A stretch of 64,000 bases of DNA, from positions 1 through 64,000 of the forward strand of contig JAECUM010009720.1 of assembly GCA_016617855.1 (NCBI GenBank). The letters are read 5' to 3'. The notes beneath the pieces were generated by a model that ran no database searches, was not told the DNA's origin, and was given only the letters and a program-made list of their open reading frames with translations. The stretch is from Megalonaias nervosa (Eukaryota > Mollusca > Bivalvia > Unionida > Unionidae). Each line of letters begins with the position of its first letter. Positions within the stretch are counted from its first letter, which is position 1. This document shows positions 44,263-56,074 of the stretch, piece by piece. A program made the translations under genes and the position numbers.

Positions 44263-44299
44263 GAGTATATTCTACATTAGTAGTATATGGGGGCGATGG

Positions 44300-44475
44300 A
44301 GGGACATATGGAAATTAACATGGTGGGGCAATCGAGGTACAAAGGGACTTGAACATAGTGGACCTATCGAGGGACAAGGGGAATTGAACATGGTAGGCCT
44401 ATCAAGGGACAAGAGGACTTTAACATGGTGGGCTTATCGAGGGACAAGGTGAATTGAACATTGTGGGGTAGTATA
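44300..44475. repeat. 35-bp tandem repeat, five units
   Basis: Unit 'gggacaaggggaattgaac' plus 'atggtgggcctatcga', unlike the local AT-rich background in GC content. Confidence 0.9.
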
Positions 44476-44711
44476 GGAACAAGGAAAATGAAACAGGAGT
44501 GACGTCATGGGGTTTTATAGGGATAAATAAAACAGACAATCACAAACAAACAAACACCTATACAACATAAAGACAAAAAAAAAAATATTGGCAATGGAGT
44601 AAATCTTTTCAAAGCAATGGAGTGGCCCTGAAAATGGACGTTGGGCTTTTATTAACACAAAGGAGTTAGCATATGACGTATCACATCTGTCTTCTCCTCC
44701 TCAAACATTCA

Positions 44712-44879
44712 GCGAATGTGGATATGTGAGAAAGCTTGCCAGTAGCTTCTCATGGGTCGGTGGTTCTTTCCGGGGATTTCCCGGTTTCTTCCTCCACCAT
44801 TAATACTGGCCGCCATGTATAGCCTATCGTGTGCTGAAAAATGGCATTAAGCCCTATAACAACAACAACAACAACAACA
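44712..44879 (+). mobile_element. SINE family 2, copy 3 (5'-truncated)
   Basis: Lacks the tRNA head but keeps the body (GTGAGAAAGCTTGCCAGTAGC, TTTCTTCCTCCACC, AAAATGGCATTAAGCCC) and an (AAC)n tail. Confidence 0.82.
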
Positions 44880-45191
44880 TCTTCCTCAAACTCTGTCTGA
44901 CATCCGGACCATATATCAAGATACCTCAGACAGCCTTGCCTCTCCACATAGATCCTTCGTTTCCAAAAGCCGTATCTGATCTTCGTGATAGCCCATGATG
45001 ATGGTAGATACATGAGATAGTCCGGGCTGAACAGTATCCCCGACTCCACGTTAGTCTACATCTTGTCATCATAACAGGTAAATTGAATGAAGTGCATTAG
45101 CCGCGGATATTTATAGTTTAAGAACGGATCGAAACGGATTTGACCTCTATCACCAGACCAAACGCGCATTACAAAATTTAGAGCGTGGAGT

Positions 45192-45243
45192 CTCTCTTCT
45201 AATCAGAAGAGAGCTACGTGTGACGTCACATACCCTATATAGG
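45192..45243 (+). promoter_or_regulatory. Hairpin, CRE and TATA cluster
   Basis: A perfect 9-bp inverted repeat (ctctcttct/agaagagag, loop aatc, 45192-45213), then a palindromic cAMP-response element TGACGTCA (45221-45228), then CTATATAGG (45235-45243). It lies about 85 bp ahead of the ATG at 45325. The layout looks like a compact promoter for that ORF. Confidence 0.45.
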
Positions 45244-45324
45244 TGCGCTATCTTCTGTGAACAATGAATCGATGCGACATAGTTCGAAGAAACTAAGAAG
45301 TCGATTAATTGGGGTACGCCTGCA

Positions 45325-45960
45325 ATGACGACGACGAGGGATGGCATAGCGGCTGCCAAAGCAACCACGGTGATGCTTCCAGAAGAGAATTATTTTAATT
45401 GGCATTTAGTCCATTTTCTTTTCTCTTCGAAAGAATTTGTACCGGTACCAGCACCTTCACCACCATCTCCTTCCTTACCTCAAGTTGGGGGTTTAGACAG
45501 AAGCAGAAAGAATAATTGGAGAAATTTTTACAACAGTAGAAAGAAGCTGAACAATCCTTTATCATTCAACAGCAACAGCTAAAAGAAGAGGAAAGAATGA
45601 AGCGAGGGGAAGTATAAGAGAAGATAAAGTGCCAAGAAGAGAAGGACAGTGAATGTCAAACGGTCACCGTGCTATTAGACATTCTGGCAGAGTTGAGGTG
45701 TCTGAGGCAAATGTATCAGACTTCTTTAACTCGACTCAAGAGATCAAGACCTTTCCGAGCCAAACATTCCACTCCATTCAGCACTCCCTCTACGCCGACT
45801 ACTCCCGAGTTACCAGCAGTAGAAGCAGCAAATCATTTATAGTAGCAGCTGAAGAAGTAGGACTTGGTCGTGGCAAGGGTATAAGGCAGTTAAAGCTCAT
45901 TGTCTCCCGTTCCTGATTTTGTTAAAGAAACAAACACCCAACGGTCCTTTTCAGGGCCAC
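45325..45960 (+). pseudogene. Broken low-complexity/coiled-coil ORF of the virus-like block
   Basis: The ATG at 45325 opens 85 codons with a Pro/Ser stretch (PVPAPSPPSPSLP). Reading then continues in the other frames: Gln/Glu-rich (QQQQLKEEERMKRG), a Leu-heptad-like segment (TVLLDILAELRCLRQMYQT) and a Pro/Thr-rich end (TPFSTPSTPTTPELP). At least two frameshifts and one stop. No known domain. GC content is higher than in flanking introns, and its position next to the zinc-knuckle and polymerase remnants suggests it belongs to the same element. Confidence 0.42.
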
Positions 45961-46164
45961 TCACTTCTGAGGAAAAGAGTGACCACTCAAAGTTTGCCAA
46001 ATCAAGTAAAACTTAAATCCCTTTTTACCCATGATGATAGAATGAATGATGTACGTATGTGAGTGCGTGAGTGTAGGTCCTTATTATTATAAAAAATCAA
46101 AACCAAGTGACACTTACGTTTTCTTTCTGGTATATTTTATTGCAGAAGTTACAATCAAATTTCA

Positions 46165-46624
46165 CAACACATCACCAAAAATTCATTTGCTTCCTTTTTT
46201 TTAATCTTTCTTTTTCCATCCTTTGAATTTCGTACGGCCACAGGTTTTCCTCTTCTTCACTTTCTTCTTCTTGTGTTCTTTTCTTATCTTTCTGGACAGG
46301 TATGGGTTCTTCATCCTTTTCGAAGGGTTCTTCTTTACATTCGGAAGCCCTCTCCTCTTCTTTCTTTGATCAATTCTCTTTTTTATTAGGGCAGCCTGAA
46401 GACCAATGTCCTTTCTCCTGGCAATAATGACAGGTATCTTGACCTTTGTCTCTCTTGACGCTTGTATTGCTTTGAAGTTGTGGATAGTCTGTTGCCCAAT
46501 GTCCTTTCTTCTGACTTATCTCGAAAGGAGGGGAAGTAGTCCGACGCCTACGCTGAAGTAAACCTTCGTATGACGCCTAGTACAGCTTTGATTGGAAGCT
46601 CTATCTGTGTTGGCTCTTCCATCT
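46165..46624 (-). pseudogene. CCHC zinc-knuckle protein remnant, divergent to the polymerase
   Basis: The minus strand starts near 46622 with MEEPTQIELP, meets a stop and frameshift near 46550, then reads KKGHWATDYPQ (half of a decayed knuckle) and CHYCQEKGHWSSGCP, a full C-x2-C-x4-H-x4-C zinc knuckle. After one in-frame stop a Glu/Lys-rich tail runs on to about 46170 (EEESEEEENLWPYE). CCHC knuckles bind single-stranded nucleic acid in gag and some DNA-virus proteins. About 110 bp separate its start from the polymerase start on the other strand, as in compact virus-like genomes. Confidence 0.58.
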
Positions 46625-46731
46625 TGATCGTTTGAGAGTGGAATGAATACTCTGAGGGAAGACACTAACCTAATCCTCTATTAGGGGAGAGTGGCTTTTA
46701 AAATCTAGTCATTTGACATTTTACAATCAAG
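46625..46731. promoter_or_regulatory. Divergent intergenic region between zinc-knuckle and polymerase remnants
   Basis: 107 bp between the two opposing starts, containing 'ggcttttaaaatctag' (a TATA-like TTTTAAAA toward the polymerase) and an inverted 'cctctattaggggag' motif. Function inferred from position. Confidence 0.3.
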
Positions 46732-49700
46732 ATGAAGCGATCGAACGATTTCCATGAGAAAGGAGAAGAAAGTAAGAGGCCACAACGTGACACATCGCCT
46801 CGCACAGTAGCTGATGTCTTGGTTCAAATTCATGCCAGCGATTTCGAAGACGACATGAGTGAGCCTGAATCAACACCTTCCACGTCTGCATCCAGACCCA
46901 GAGAGTCTACTTCCAAAGAAAGTCAACTAGTAACACCTGAGAAAGTATTAACACGTTCGAAAGATGGAAAAACGCTCCTCCAGAAAATTTATAACCACGG
47001 CTTGCACTTACACGGTAGAGTTTTTCCAATTATCACGAAAGTTTCAAGTCGCCCATCTGGATCGAGTTCAGCAGCCCTGCAGAACTGACACCTTCCAAAG
47101 TCATCGACAAAATTCAACACGTTCAACAATCCAAGGACCAATTTCACATCACCAATGACCCACGTTTCTCCTCCGAAAGGGGACGGACAACGCAGAAAAC
47201 TCATTAGTGGACGACCTTCGCAGTACCAAACAGAGCATCGTCCGAATCAACACTCAAGACAAAATGAGTTTATCTCGGGCCATCGTCGTGGGACGAACAT
47301 ACACCGACAAGAACGACACGGCAGAATGGAAAAGAGCCTGGCAGAACATTCCAAAATCGTGCCGAGCCAAACAACGAAGTGAAGCCGAGCTCATGTTACA
47401 GCAAGCTGGCCTATCCAAAGACACAACCTGCGGAATCCCTGAAATTAACAAAAGACAAACTGCATGACATCTTGGCTCCACGCTACACGTTGAAAGTTCA
47501 CCCTCAAGAAGTGCGCGGAACTCTTGTTTCGAGGTAACGATTTCCCAGATGGAAATACATTCACGTCTATCATGAAGAAAAACATTTCGATGCCATTACC
47601 AGTATCAAAACGTTCCTCGGATACAGTATTATTGCGAGAAATTTGACTATGGGTATAACAATCAGGAGCAACACCTTCATTGCGGACCGAAATATTGGTT
47701 TTGTTTAGCGTCTATACCTTGTCATCACGAACGACAAGAATACATTGCTCGTTTTGTCAGCGAACTTTTGTGAGCCCTACGTGTTACTAACAACATCTCA
47801 TGACGCAAGGTTCACAGCGGAAAAGTGCTTGCCAACTGCTGAGAGTGTGCTCTAATTACCGGCAAGTCATACGTACCAATAGTGGCCAAGGTGCACGTTT
47901 GTCGATGAAAGAAACAATGTCACATTTGTCGCCAAATCGTGGACTTGGAACATTAATGCTACATTCAAAAATACCAATCGAAACAGGAGGAAGAGAATGA
48001 CAAAAAGAAATGTAATTTCATCTTTTTCGATTTCGAATGTATGCAAGAGACCGGCATTCACATTCCTAATTTCTGCGTGGCTCATCAAGGGTGCAAGAGG
48101 TGCATCCAGAAGCCTCTCTTTTTTCATTGCCCACACTGTAGCAAGATTCCAAGAGGACGTGAGAAAATCTTTCGAGGACCGAACACGCTGGCCGATTTTA
48201 TCCGATAGATCTTGCACCCTATCGACGGCACGTGGAGTCAAGAGGACATCGAACGTTACAGAAATTGTCATCGCTATGCCACGGTGATGGCTCACAATTT
48301 CTCAGGATACGATGGACAATTTGTTCTGACATACTATACAGAACAAAGCACCGACTGCGCCAAAGCCACCTTGAACGAAGCCAAAATCATCTACGTGCAA
48401 GTTCAACAAGTACAGTTTAAAGATTCCATGAGTTATTTAGCCATGCCTTTGAGTCGAATGCCTAAAATATTTGGAATGACAGAAATGGCCAAAGGATATT
48501 TTCCGCACTTTTTTAAAATACCGAAGCCAATCAACACGCCGTCCTGTCACATTTGCCTGACGCTCACTACCACGACCCCGACAACATGCACATCGAACAA
48601 CGAGAAGCATTCTACGCTTGGTACCAAACTCACACTTCGGACCCTTTCGACTTTTAGAAAGAAATGTTAAAGCTTTTGTCGCCACGACATGGATATTTTA
48701 CGGCGTTGCTCTGGAAAATTTAGAGAGCTGTTTATGGAGCACGGAGGGATCGATTCATTGAAAGAAGCCTGTACCATTTCAAAAGCGTGCCCCTTGTGTA
48801 CCGCAAGCGATTCATGCCCGAGAAGACCCTGACCGTCATGTGCCCTCAAACTACGGACTTCATCAAACGTCGATACTCGGTCATATCTCTGCGCTGGCTA
48901 CATTACTTGTGCGAAAAGGAAGATAAATGGATCCAACATGCCCGAAACGGAGGAGGCGAAAAGACCATTGGGGCATATTCAGTGGCTGGCTGGGACTTAG
49001 AAGACTCCAAGATAGTCCACGAGTTTAATGGATGCTTTTTTCACGGATATCCGATCTGTTATTCGCAACGTGACACTAAAAACCTATTCTCAGGGCGTAG
49101 CATCGAAGACTTGTACAAGAACACTTGTCAACGACGTTTGAAGTTAGAACAGCAAGGATACCAAGTCATTGAAATGTGGGAAAACGGTTACGACCGCCAT
49201 TTGACAACCTATCCCGAATTTAAGCGCATCTTGGAAAGTTATCACCTGGTAAACCCTCTCGACCCACGGGATAGTTTGTTTGGAGGACGAACGAATGCCA
49301 CATGCTTGATGTACCACGCAGACGAAGAGAAAGGAGAACAAATCAAATACCTGGACGTATGTTTGCTGTATCCTTAGATGTGCAAATATCATCACTTTCA
49401 AGCAGAACACCCACAGTTCTTGACGGAACACATCGACGTGAAAAACATTCGACAATACGAAGGACTGATTAATGCAAAGTCTTGCCTCCCGCCGACTTGC
49501 TCCATCCCGTTTTACCTTACCATTGCCAAGAATAAACTCATGTTTTCTTTGTGTCGCACGTGTGCGGAAATTTGTAACCAAGATCAACCTTGTCATCATA
49601 CTCAGGAAGAACGCGCATTGGCAGGAACGTGGGTCAGCGTGGAATTGTTTCGAGCTCTGGAACTGGGATACCAACTGTTAGAAGTGTACGAAATTTACCA

Positions 49701-50357
49701 CTTTCCCAAGACAGAACAGTACCAAACGGACGACGACAACTCAGAAAGGCATTTTCTCCGGCTACGTCGATGACTTTTTTGAAACTCAAGCAAGAAGCCA
49801 GAGGCTATCCTTCCTGGTGCCAGACTCCCGAATACCAAGTGAAATTCAAAGAGGAATGCTTATCCAAGGAGGTCATCACTTTAGACCACGTCGAGAAAAA
49901 CGAAGGAAGGCGATCGTTTTGCCAAAGTAAGGTTGAATTGCTTATGGGTAAAATGGCACAACGACCGTGTTTACCCAACACGTTGTACTAGAAAGAGCCC
50001 TCCCCCTACTTCCAGATGATTCGCAACAAAACAAAATATATGAAAAACGTGGACGTCGTTCGCCAAAATCTGATCATAGTGAATTACGAGGAAGAACTAG
50101 AGTTTGTACAGGCCGACTCCTTTGGAAATGTTATCAATGGGGCCTGCGGGATAGCCCATGACCGCTTAAAATTGGATGAAGCCTTGCACCTGTTAGGAGA
50201 TCGCGTCCTGTATTTTGACACGGACAGTTGCATTTACATCGATCGCCCTCATCATCCTCAACCAACCATCGAAGGAGACTGTTTAGAAGCCTGGAAGGAC
50301 GAGCACCCCGAAAACAAGATTCTAAGTTTTGATAGCGACGGTCCTAAAATTACATAA
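46732..50357 (+). pseudogene. Protein-primed family-B DNA polymerase pseudogene (DNA_pol_B_2; Polinton/adintovirus-like)
   Basis: Spread over all three plus frames with many breaks. In order: a Ser/Thr/Glu-rich N-terminus (46732-47088); MSLSRAIVVGRTY and CGIPEI (47207-47440), typical of the N-terminal region of these polymerases; an exonuclease I motif FFDFEC near 48025; exonuclease II AHNFSGYDGQFVL (48288-48325); an endonuclease-like insert EFNGCFFHGYPICY with a GYQVIEMWE segment (49020-49190); polymerase motif A YLDVCLLYP (49350-49376), cut by TAG at once; a motif B relic LNCLWVKW near 49935 (usual NS becomes NC, YG/WG becomes WV); and motif C YFDTDSCIY (50210-50237). Protein-primed PolB of this kind is carried by Polintons/Mavericks and adintoviruses. 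Integrase, ATPase and capsid genes were not found. Dead copy. Confidence 0.82.
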
Positions 50358-51429
50358 TCCAGATTCTGGTTTCTAATAAAAATTACTTTGTAAACATCAG
50401 GATCATTCAAGAAGGTTATTTTCCATTAGGTATTAGTTCGTTTTTTTATATAGAAAATGTTAATTGTGACCTGAGGTCAAGTAGAAGACTAGATAATCTT
50501 GTCACTGAAGGGAAAATTAATTTGTGCTTTAGACCTAGCACAATCAAGCTGTGTTAGAAGTTGTGTTCAGTATTTCATTTCGGGCTGGAAATTTATTTCT
50601 TCAAATTATTGAATTCAAGTGATTATTTTCTCTGGAAATACAAAAGTGCTCTGATAAAATTTTTGGATAGAGATATTCACTGGAATGTATAGTGAATTTA
50701 AACCTGGAATTATATTACTGTGATTCAACAAATGACTGTTGGTACATCAACACTCTAGGAGCTACCACAGACACATCTTCAGCTTTGGATTTATTTTGAA
50801 TTACTAAATTTTATTCAGGACTTTAAATTAGGACTTGTGTCTGTAATTCTTGGATTATTATGGGATTTAAAATTTGCAATACCTTAAGTTCTTTATTCCC
50901 ATTTTCACCTTGTATTCTAGTGAAATAATTTGTTCAAGTTTTCAAAGCTTGTTTATTTTCACTCTTTTATGTTACTCATTTTAAGAGCATAGACTCGTAA
51001 CATATGTTGTACTTAGATATTATTCGAGAGGAAAAACATTTTTTTGGTCTGTTCAATGGAAATAGAAAGTGATCATTATTTGGACTATAATATTATCCTG
51101 GTACTGTTTAAAATTATTCGAAGGAATTGTGAATAATGCCATCTTCACAACATCACGGTTCTTGGAGGACCAATACATTTCCGGTTTCAAAATTTATAAA
51201 GAACGTTTCATTCAGTTCAGAATTTCATAGACCTTTATAAGGATTAGTTTGGATTCACTTCATAATACTGTAAGTTCCTCCATGCTTTTTTTATTTATCA
51301 CTTTAATAATTAAATTGTTCGTTAAATTTTACAAAACTTGGTTTTGCTTCTTTTCTGTTTCCTAGTTTGTGGCCATAGAGCCGTAGAGTGGTATATCAAA
51401 TTGCTTTATACCAACGCTTTAAAAGCTAT
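50358..51429. other. Spacer between the polymerase remnant and the LTR element
   Basis: AT-rich with no ORF over 60 codons and no recognised motif. It may be the eroded rest of the virus-like element or unrelated host DNA. Confidence 0.5.
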
Positions 51430-51936
51430 TGTAATACCTTTAATCAGGCGTGATGACTAAATGAATCGCCAGAAGACGAAGAAACGACCTACAACATATA
51501 CACATGAAATATATAAATAATTAAAAGGAAACTAATCTATCACACACGGACAGTTCACAACATGATAAGGAGCGGAATTATTATAAAACTATCACAATGG
51601 AATTACTAAAAACTTACCAGCGCCGTGTAGTATTCTGATGTACAATAGTTATTTTCTACGATACCATTTACAAAGTATTGAGTAACTTATTGTACCCAGA
51701 AATGTTGAAGTTGACTCCTGGAAAGTCGTTGGAGAAGTGAACAATGAAACAGGGAACTCAATGTAATCGGTGGTTGTATGTTAGGCACGTGCAATGCTAG
51801 CAACTCACATACTACTCACTCACCATACGTGCAACATAACAACATGTATGTGGACATTGGACACCACTGTACTGAATATGTAACACCAAAATACTAAATG
51901 CACACAAACAATAACACTAACAAACAGTGGTTTACA
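51430..51936 (-). repeat. 3' LTR of the gypsy-type element (507 bp)
   Basis: Same ends. About 46 bp between GATTAAA and GGTATTACA near its end are deleted compared with the 5' LTR and the solo LTR. It has about 20 bp extra around 51815-51840 (ctcactcaccatacgtgcaac). Overall divergence is modest but visible, so the insertion is not recent. Confidence 0.92.
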
Positions 51937-52404
51937 TACTCCCGGGCTGGGTTAAATGGACATTAATCATATTCTAACAATAAAATCAAATTAAAATCAC
52001 AAGTCTGGCAATAACCCCTCATTCAACTACACCACCACACAAGACTACATGTATATATGTATAAATGTACAGTAGTATAGTCCCAATTCTCCCCCAGAAG
52101 ATCACTACCATCATATTTATTCGCTATTCTATAGTAACTGATCCACAAACAGGGATTAATGCTGAACTTCCAAACTTGAATTATAAATATAGGAATATTT
52201 TCCATAAATTTACAGCTTTCATATAATACCTGAGATATCAAATATAATTGTTACACTGTATTATGCTAGCTATAAAATACATGTAACAGAAGAATGTTGC
52301 CTTTCTTCATCAAGATGAAATAAAATAGAAATATCAACTATTAATTAGCCTGAAGTACTGGAAACATAGTATAATACGCAATATTAATTAAATTGAATTT
52401 TGTT

Positions 52405-52933
52405 TTAGATAAAAATAATTGCTTTAAATCGGTCCGTGTCTTCAAATGCCTTGACTAAAGGCGACACCCATTCCCCATACCTATTCAGTGGTTTACTGAC
52501 TCTGCTAGACCTCCTGGGTGCTGGGGTAGGTGGAGGCTGGGTATTACTTGAGGATACGCCACCCGACCGAGGGTCGGTATCCTTCATACTCTTTGTCTGT
52601 GTATTTGCCGAAGAAGTCTCTGATGCAGGGGTAGTCAGAACATTCTCTCCTTTGGGGGTTACAACATCATGCTGAGACAGACTTCCGGTCAAGAGTTAAA
52701 TTGGTTTCCTGTAAAAGAGAACCAACTGTCTCAGGGGGAATTGATTTGGGGTTTCTGAGTCTGCTAACCCGGGGCTTGGGATCTGGTCTATAGTCAGGCA
52801 TGAGAAGAGAATTGGTATAAATTTCCATTTCAGAATCTGAGTGTTCTGGGCTGGATCCGGAGTCGCTGGACAAGGCTTGAGCATGTGAACCTGGGGTTGC
52901 TGGGACTGACTGAGGTTTGGTCTTTCGGGACAT
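52405..52933 (-). pseudogene. C-terminal pol tail of the gypsy-type element
   Basis: Two frames (52667-52933 and 52405-52692) overlap. They are Ser/Pro/Thr-rich, ending with APRRSSRVSKPLNRYGEW, the basic motif common at the end of gypsy/errantivirus-like pol. No envelope ORF follows; about 470 bp of non-coding 3' region separates it from the 3' LTR. Confidence 0.65.
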
Positions 52934-53489
52934 TTTGGACCAGGAGAGCCAGGGAAAGGTGGAAGGAAGTTAAATGGAGCAAGAGGTTCTTGTGAAGGGT
53001 TCTCCGGTTTCCTTTGCCATCTTCTCGCTGTACCCTGTAGACTTATATGCCAGGATTAGGAATTTCCTTGACTATAAGGGTGGTGTTCCCAGCGGTCGGT
53101 ACGTTTATGCTTTCCCTGGAATGCAGCTTTCTCGACGAAATACGCGGTCGTTGACTTCTAGTTTGGAGGCTCAAACCTTTCGGTCTTAAACATTCTCGTT
53201 ACGTGTAGCCTGTTTCCCGGCCTCTTCAGCAGCACACCTGTAAGCATAATGCAGGCGTTGTTCAAGTTTCTGCAGGTAATAGGCCGTATCTTTGCCACCA
53301 TCATTTCCAGGACAGGTACCCAAATAGGCGTTGACAGACAGCCTGGGTAGCCAACCAAACATTTAAAAAATGGAAGGAATATCCGTTGCATCACTTTTAA
53401 TGGTATTGTAGGAATGGAAGATTGGTCCAATGAACGATTTCCAGTCCAATTTCTGGTGGGCTTCCAGTGTACCAAGAATTTTTAACAGG

Positions 53490-54010
53490 GTTTGTTGAAA
53501 TGCTCAGCTGAGCTGTTCTCCATGGGGTGATATGGAGTAGTACGAGACTTGGCTACTCCCACTAGCTTGCATAGTTCCCTTATCACTGAACTATCGAAGC
53601 TCCGGCTTTGACCGCTGTGGAGCCTTTCAGGGAAAGGATAAAACTTTATGAAGTGTTCATACAGGGCCTTGGCGGTTGTCTAGGCCGTCTGGCTGAGGCA
53701 CGGAACAGCTTGAGCATACCTGGTGAAATGGTCTGTGATTACCAGAATATGCTCGAAGCCACCCTTAGACCTTTCAATTAATAAGAAGTCCATGCAAAAC
53801 CAGCTCCATTGGGCATGTTTTCTGTATTTAGATTAGCTCGGCAATCTTGATAGATCCCTTTCTCATGACGCAGCGAGCACAGTACTCAATGGCAGATTCA
53901 AGATCCTTCTCTAATCCGGGCCAGTAAATGCGCTGCATTGCAAGCCACAGACACTTGTCCTTGCCCTGATGAATTACATCGTCAAGGATGCCTCTCAGGG
54001 GCTGTTGTCA
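53490..54010 (-). pseudogene. Integrase region of the gypsy-type element
   Basis: The minus strand shows QRIYWPGLEKDLESAIEYCARC (Zn-binding HHCC end), [16 protein letters not shown] with [12 protein letters not shown] (core, first Asp), HSGQSRSFDSSVIRELC where the usual D of SDQG is Gly, and TPYHPMENSSAEHFNK (catalytic Glu region altered). A stop (TAG) follows SQTA near 53684. Second catalytic Asp lost. Confidence 0.75.
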
Positions 54011-54101
54011 GTGACTCCAGGGCAAGACTAGTTGTTTAGTTTGTTGACCGCCAAGAGAATCGGTTCGATACAGAATATCATCCTCGTCGAGGGACAGGCG
54101 A

Positions 54102-54905
54102 TCATTCTCGCAGGTATGTCTGCGTATCCAACGTCTCTTGACGGAGTGCTTCGTCCCTATGGCGGAAACCACTTCGTACTAGGTCAACAACTCTGGCTAA
54201 CGCTACGTTACTTACTTGAGCAGACTTCCAACAGAATGGGGTGGGATAAGTCTGAGGTCTGACCTCTTCGGCGGCCGAAAGAGGACAAATCTCATCAACA
54301 ACACACTCTGCAAGCGGCACTGACTCATCAGCTGCCATGCTTATGGCCTTGACCATATCAACAAAGACCTGTGGTCTTCTACTGAGGGCATCAGCGTCTG
54401 TATGGAGTTTGTCTGTTTTATACAACATTGTAAAATCAAAATTAGCCAGGGAGGCTAACCAGCGATACCCTGTGGCATCTAACTTGGCTGTGGTGGTGAC
54501 GTAGGTCAGGGGGTTAGAGTTTGTGACGACCATAAACGTATTCGAGACTAGGTAATCGTGGAATTTGTCTACGATTGCCCACGTCAGTGCCAGGAACTTC
54601 AGCTTATGAGCTGGGTACCGCTTTTCTGAGGGCCTGAGACCCCTGTTAGTATAAGTAATAACCCTATCCTCTCCATTTTGCTTCTGATATAGAACGGCAC
54701 AAAGACCGTTGATTAAAGCATCAGTGTGTAATATGAAGGGAAGGGTGAAATCTGCATAAGCAAGAACAGGTGGGGATGTAAGAATTGCTTTAATGTTATT
54801 AAAGGCTTGCTTTTGAGATTCACCCCATTTTCAAGCATTGCTCTTCTTTTTACCATTCTTCTTACCGGTCGATCCATTGGTAGAATGTCTTTTAAGTAGG
54901 TCATT
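54102..54905 (-). pseudogene. RNase H region of the gypsy-type element
   Basis: One open frame from about 54720 leftward: HTDALINGLCAVLYQ keeps the first catalytic Asp. The usual Glu in AHKLEFLAL is Lys (AHKLKFLAL), and the usual Asp in VTDNNPL is Asn/Ser (VTNSNPL). DADALSRRP follows, as in gypsy pol. Two of the four metal-binding residues are therefore lost. The 54713-54904 part is in another frame. Confidence 0.82.
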
Positions 54906-55013
54906 CAATGGCTCCACTATATGGGCATAGTGTTCAACGTACCGACGGTAAAAAACCAGCAAAACCAAGGAACTGGCACAGTTCCTTCACGTTCCTATGG
55001 GTAGGCCACTCAG

Positions 55014-56074
55014 TCACCGCTGAGATTTTCCCTGGATCAGTGGAAATACCATATTGGCTAAGACATGACAGAGGTAAACAAAAGAAGTCTTGAAGAGCTC
55101 ACACTTAGCCGGCTTAAGTGTTAGTTCGTGCTCCGCAAGTCTTCCGAAAACGGCTTCGAGGCGTTGGATATGTTCCTCAAAGGTTCTCGAGAAGATCAGG
55201 ATGTCGTCCAAAAAGATTAAACACTCTCTCAAATGTATGTCACCCATACACAGTTCCATCAAGCGTTGGAAGGTGGCAGAGTCATTGGTGAGTCCGAATC
55301 CGATCCTGTTCCACACAATAAAAAAAAACGTTGCCTACAGAGAAAGCAGTCTTCTGTTTATTCTCGTCTTACATTTCCACGTTCAAGTATCCAGATCTGA
55401 TATCGAGCTTGGAAAAGTAGGTCGAACCTACCAAACTGTCTACGATATCATCAAACCTTAGCAACATATTTGCGTCACATTTGGTACGATCGTTAAGTTG
55501 ACGCCAATCAATACAGAAACGAAGCGACCCGTCCTTCTTTCTGATCAAGACTACACTGGACGAGAAGGGAGACTCAGATTCTCTAATGATTCCAGCTTGG
55601 AGCATTACTTTTGTGTGCTGGTGCACCTCTTCATATAACCCTGGTGGAATTCTACGATACGCGTGCTTAAAGGGCGTAGGATCTACCTACACAATATTGT
55701 GTTACAAGGTTAGTGAGGCCAATATCAGAGGCACTTCTAGAAAACACATGGGTCCAATTACCTAGGACCTGTTTCACTTTCAGCACTTGGGCTGAGATAA
55801 GGTTCTGAGTATCAATATGTATTCCTAAATCATCAGCTAGGGAGGGTATGTCACGTAGGGACATATTTAGATCAGTGGTTAGATTATCAACTGCATCAAC
55901 CTCTGTAATCTGACAAACACTGGACTTGGGACTGAAAGAAATATGTTTCCCAGTCATATTACATACCCTTACTGTAATTTTACAACAAGAACCAGTTCGT
56001 TGTAATCGTGTTACCAGAGGACACGCTGTAACGATGGCCGCGTATTCGAGGTTTTCAGTGACCACTTGGGACAT
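55014..56074 (-). pseudogene. Reverse transcriptase region of the gypsy-type element
   Basis: Three frames carry it: 55667-56074 (N-terminal part), 55369-55660 with GIIRESESPFSSSVVLIRKKDG, FCIDWRQLN and YFSKLDIRSGY (first catalytic Asp in LDIRSG), and 55014-55316 with FGLTNDSATFQRLM and FLDDILIFS (catalytic DD present), then ELTLKPAKCEL. Frameshifts near 55665 and 55340-55370 separate them. The usual NAPA is NDSA here. Confidence 0.88.

Noticed and set aside
44750..45049. 99-codon minus-strand ORF with a Trp/Arg-rich segment
   Set aside because: The left half is a SINE in reverse; the right half has no recognisable domain or splice signal.
47867..48295. 142-codon minus-strand ORF (also 49144-49674 minus)
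   Set aside because: Antisense shadows of the polymerase pseudogene.
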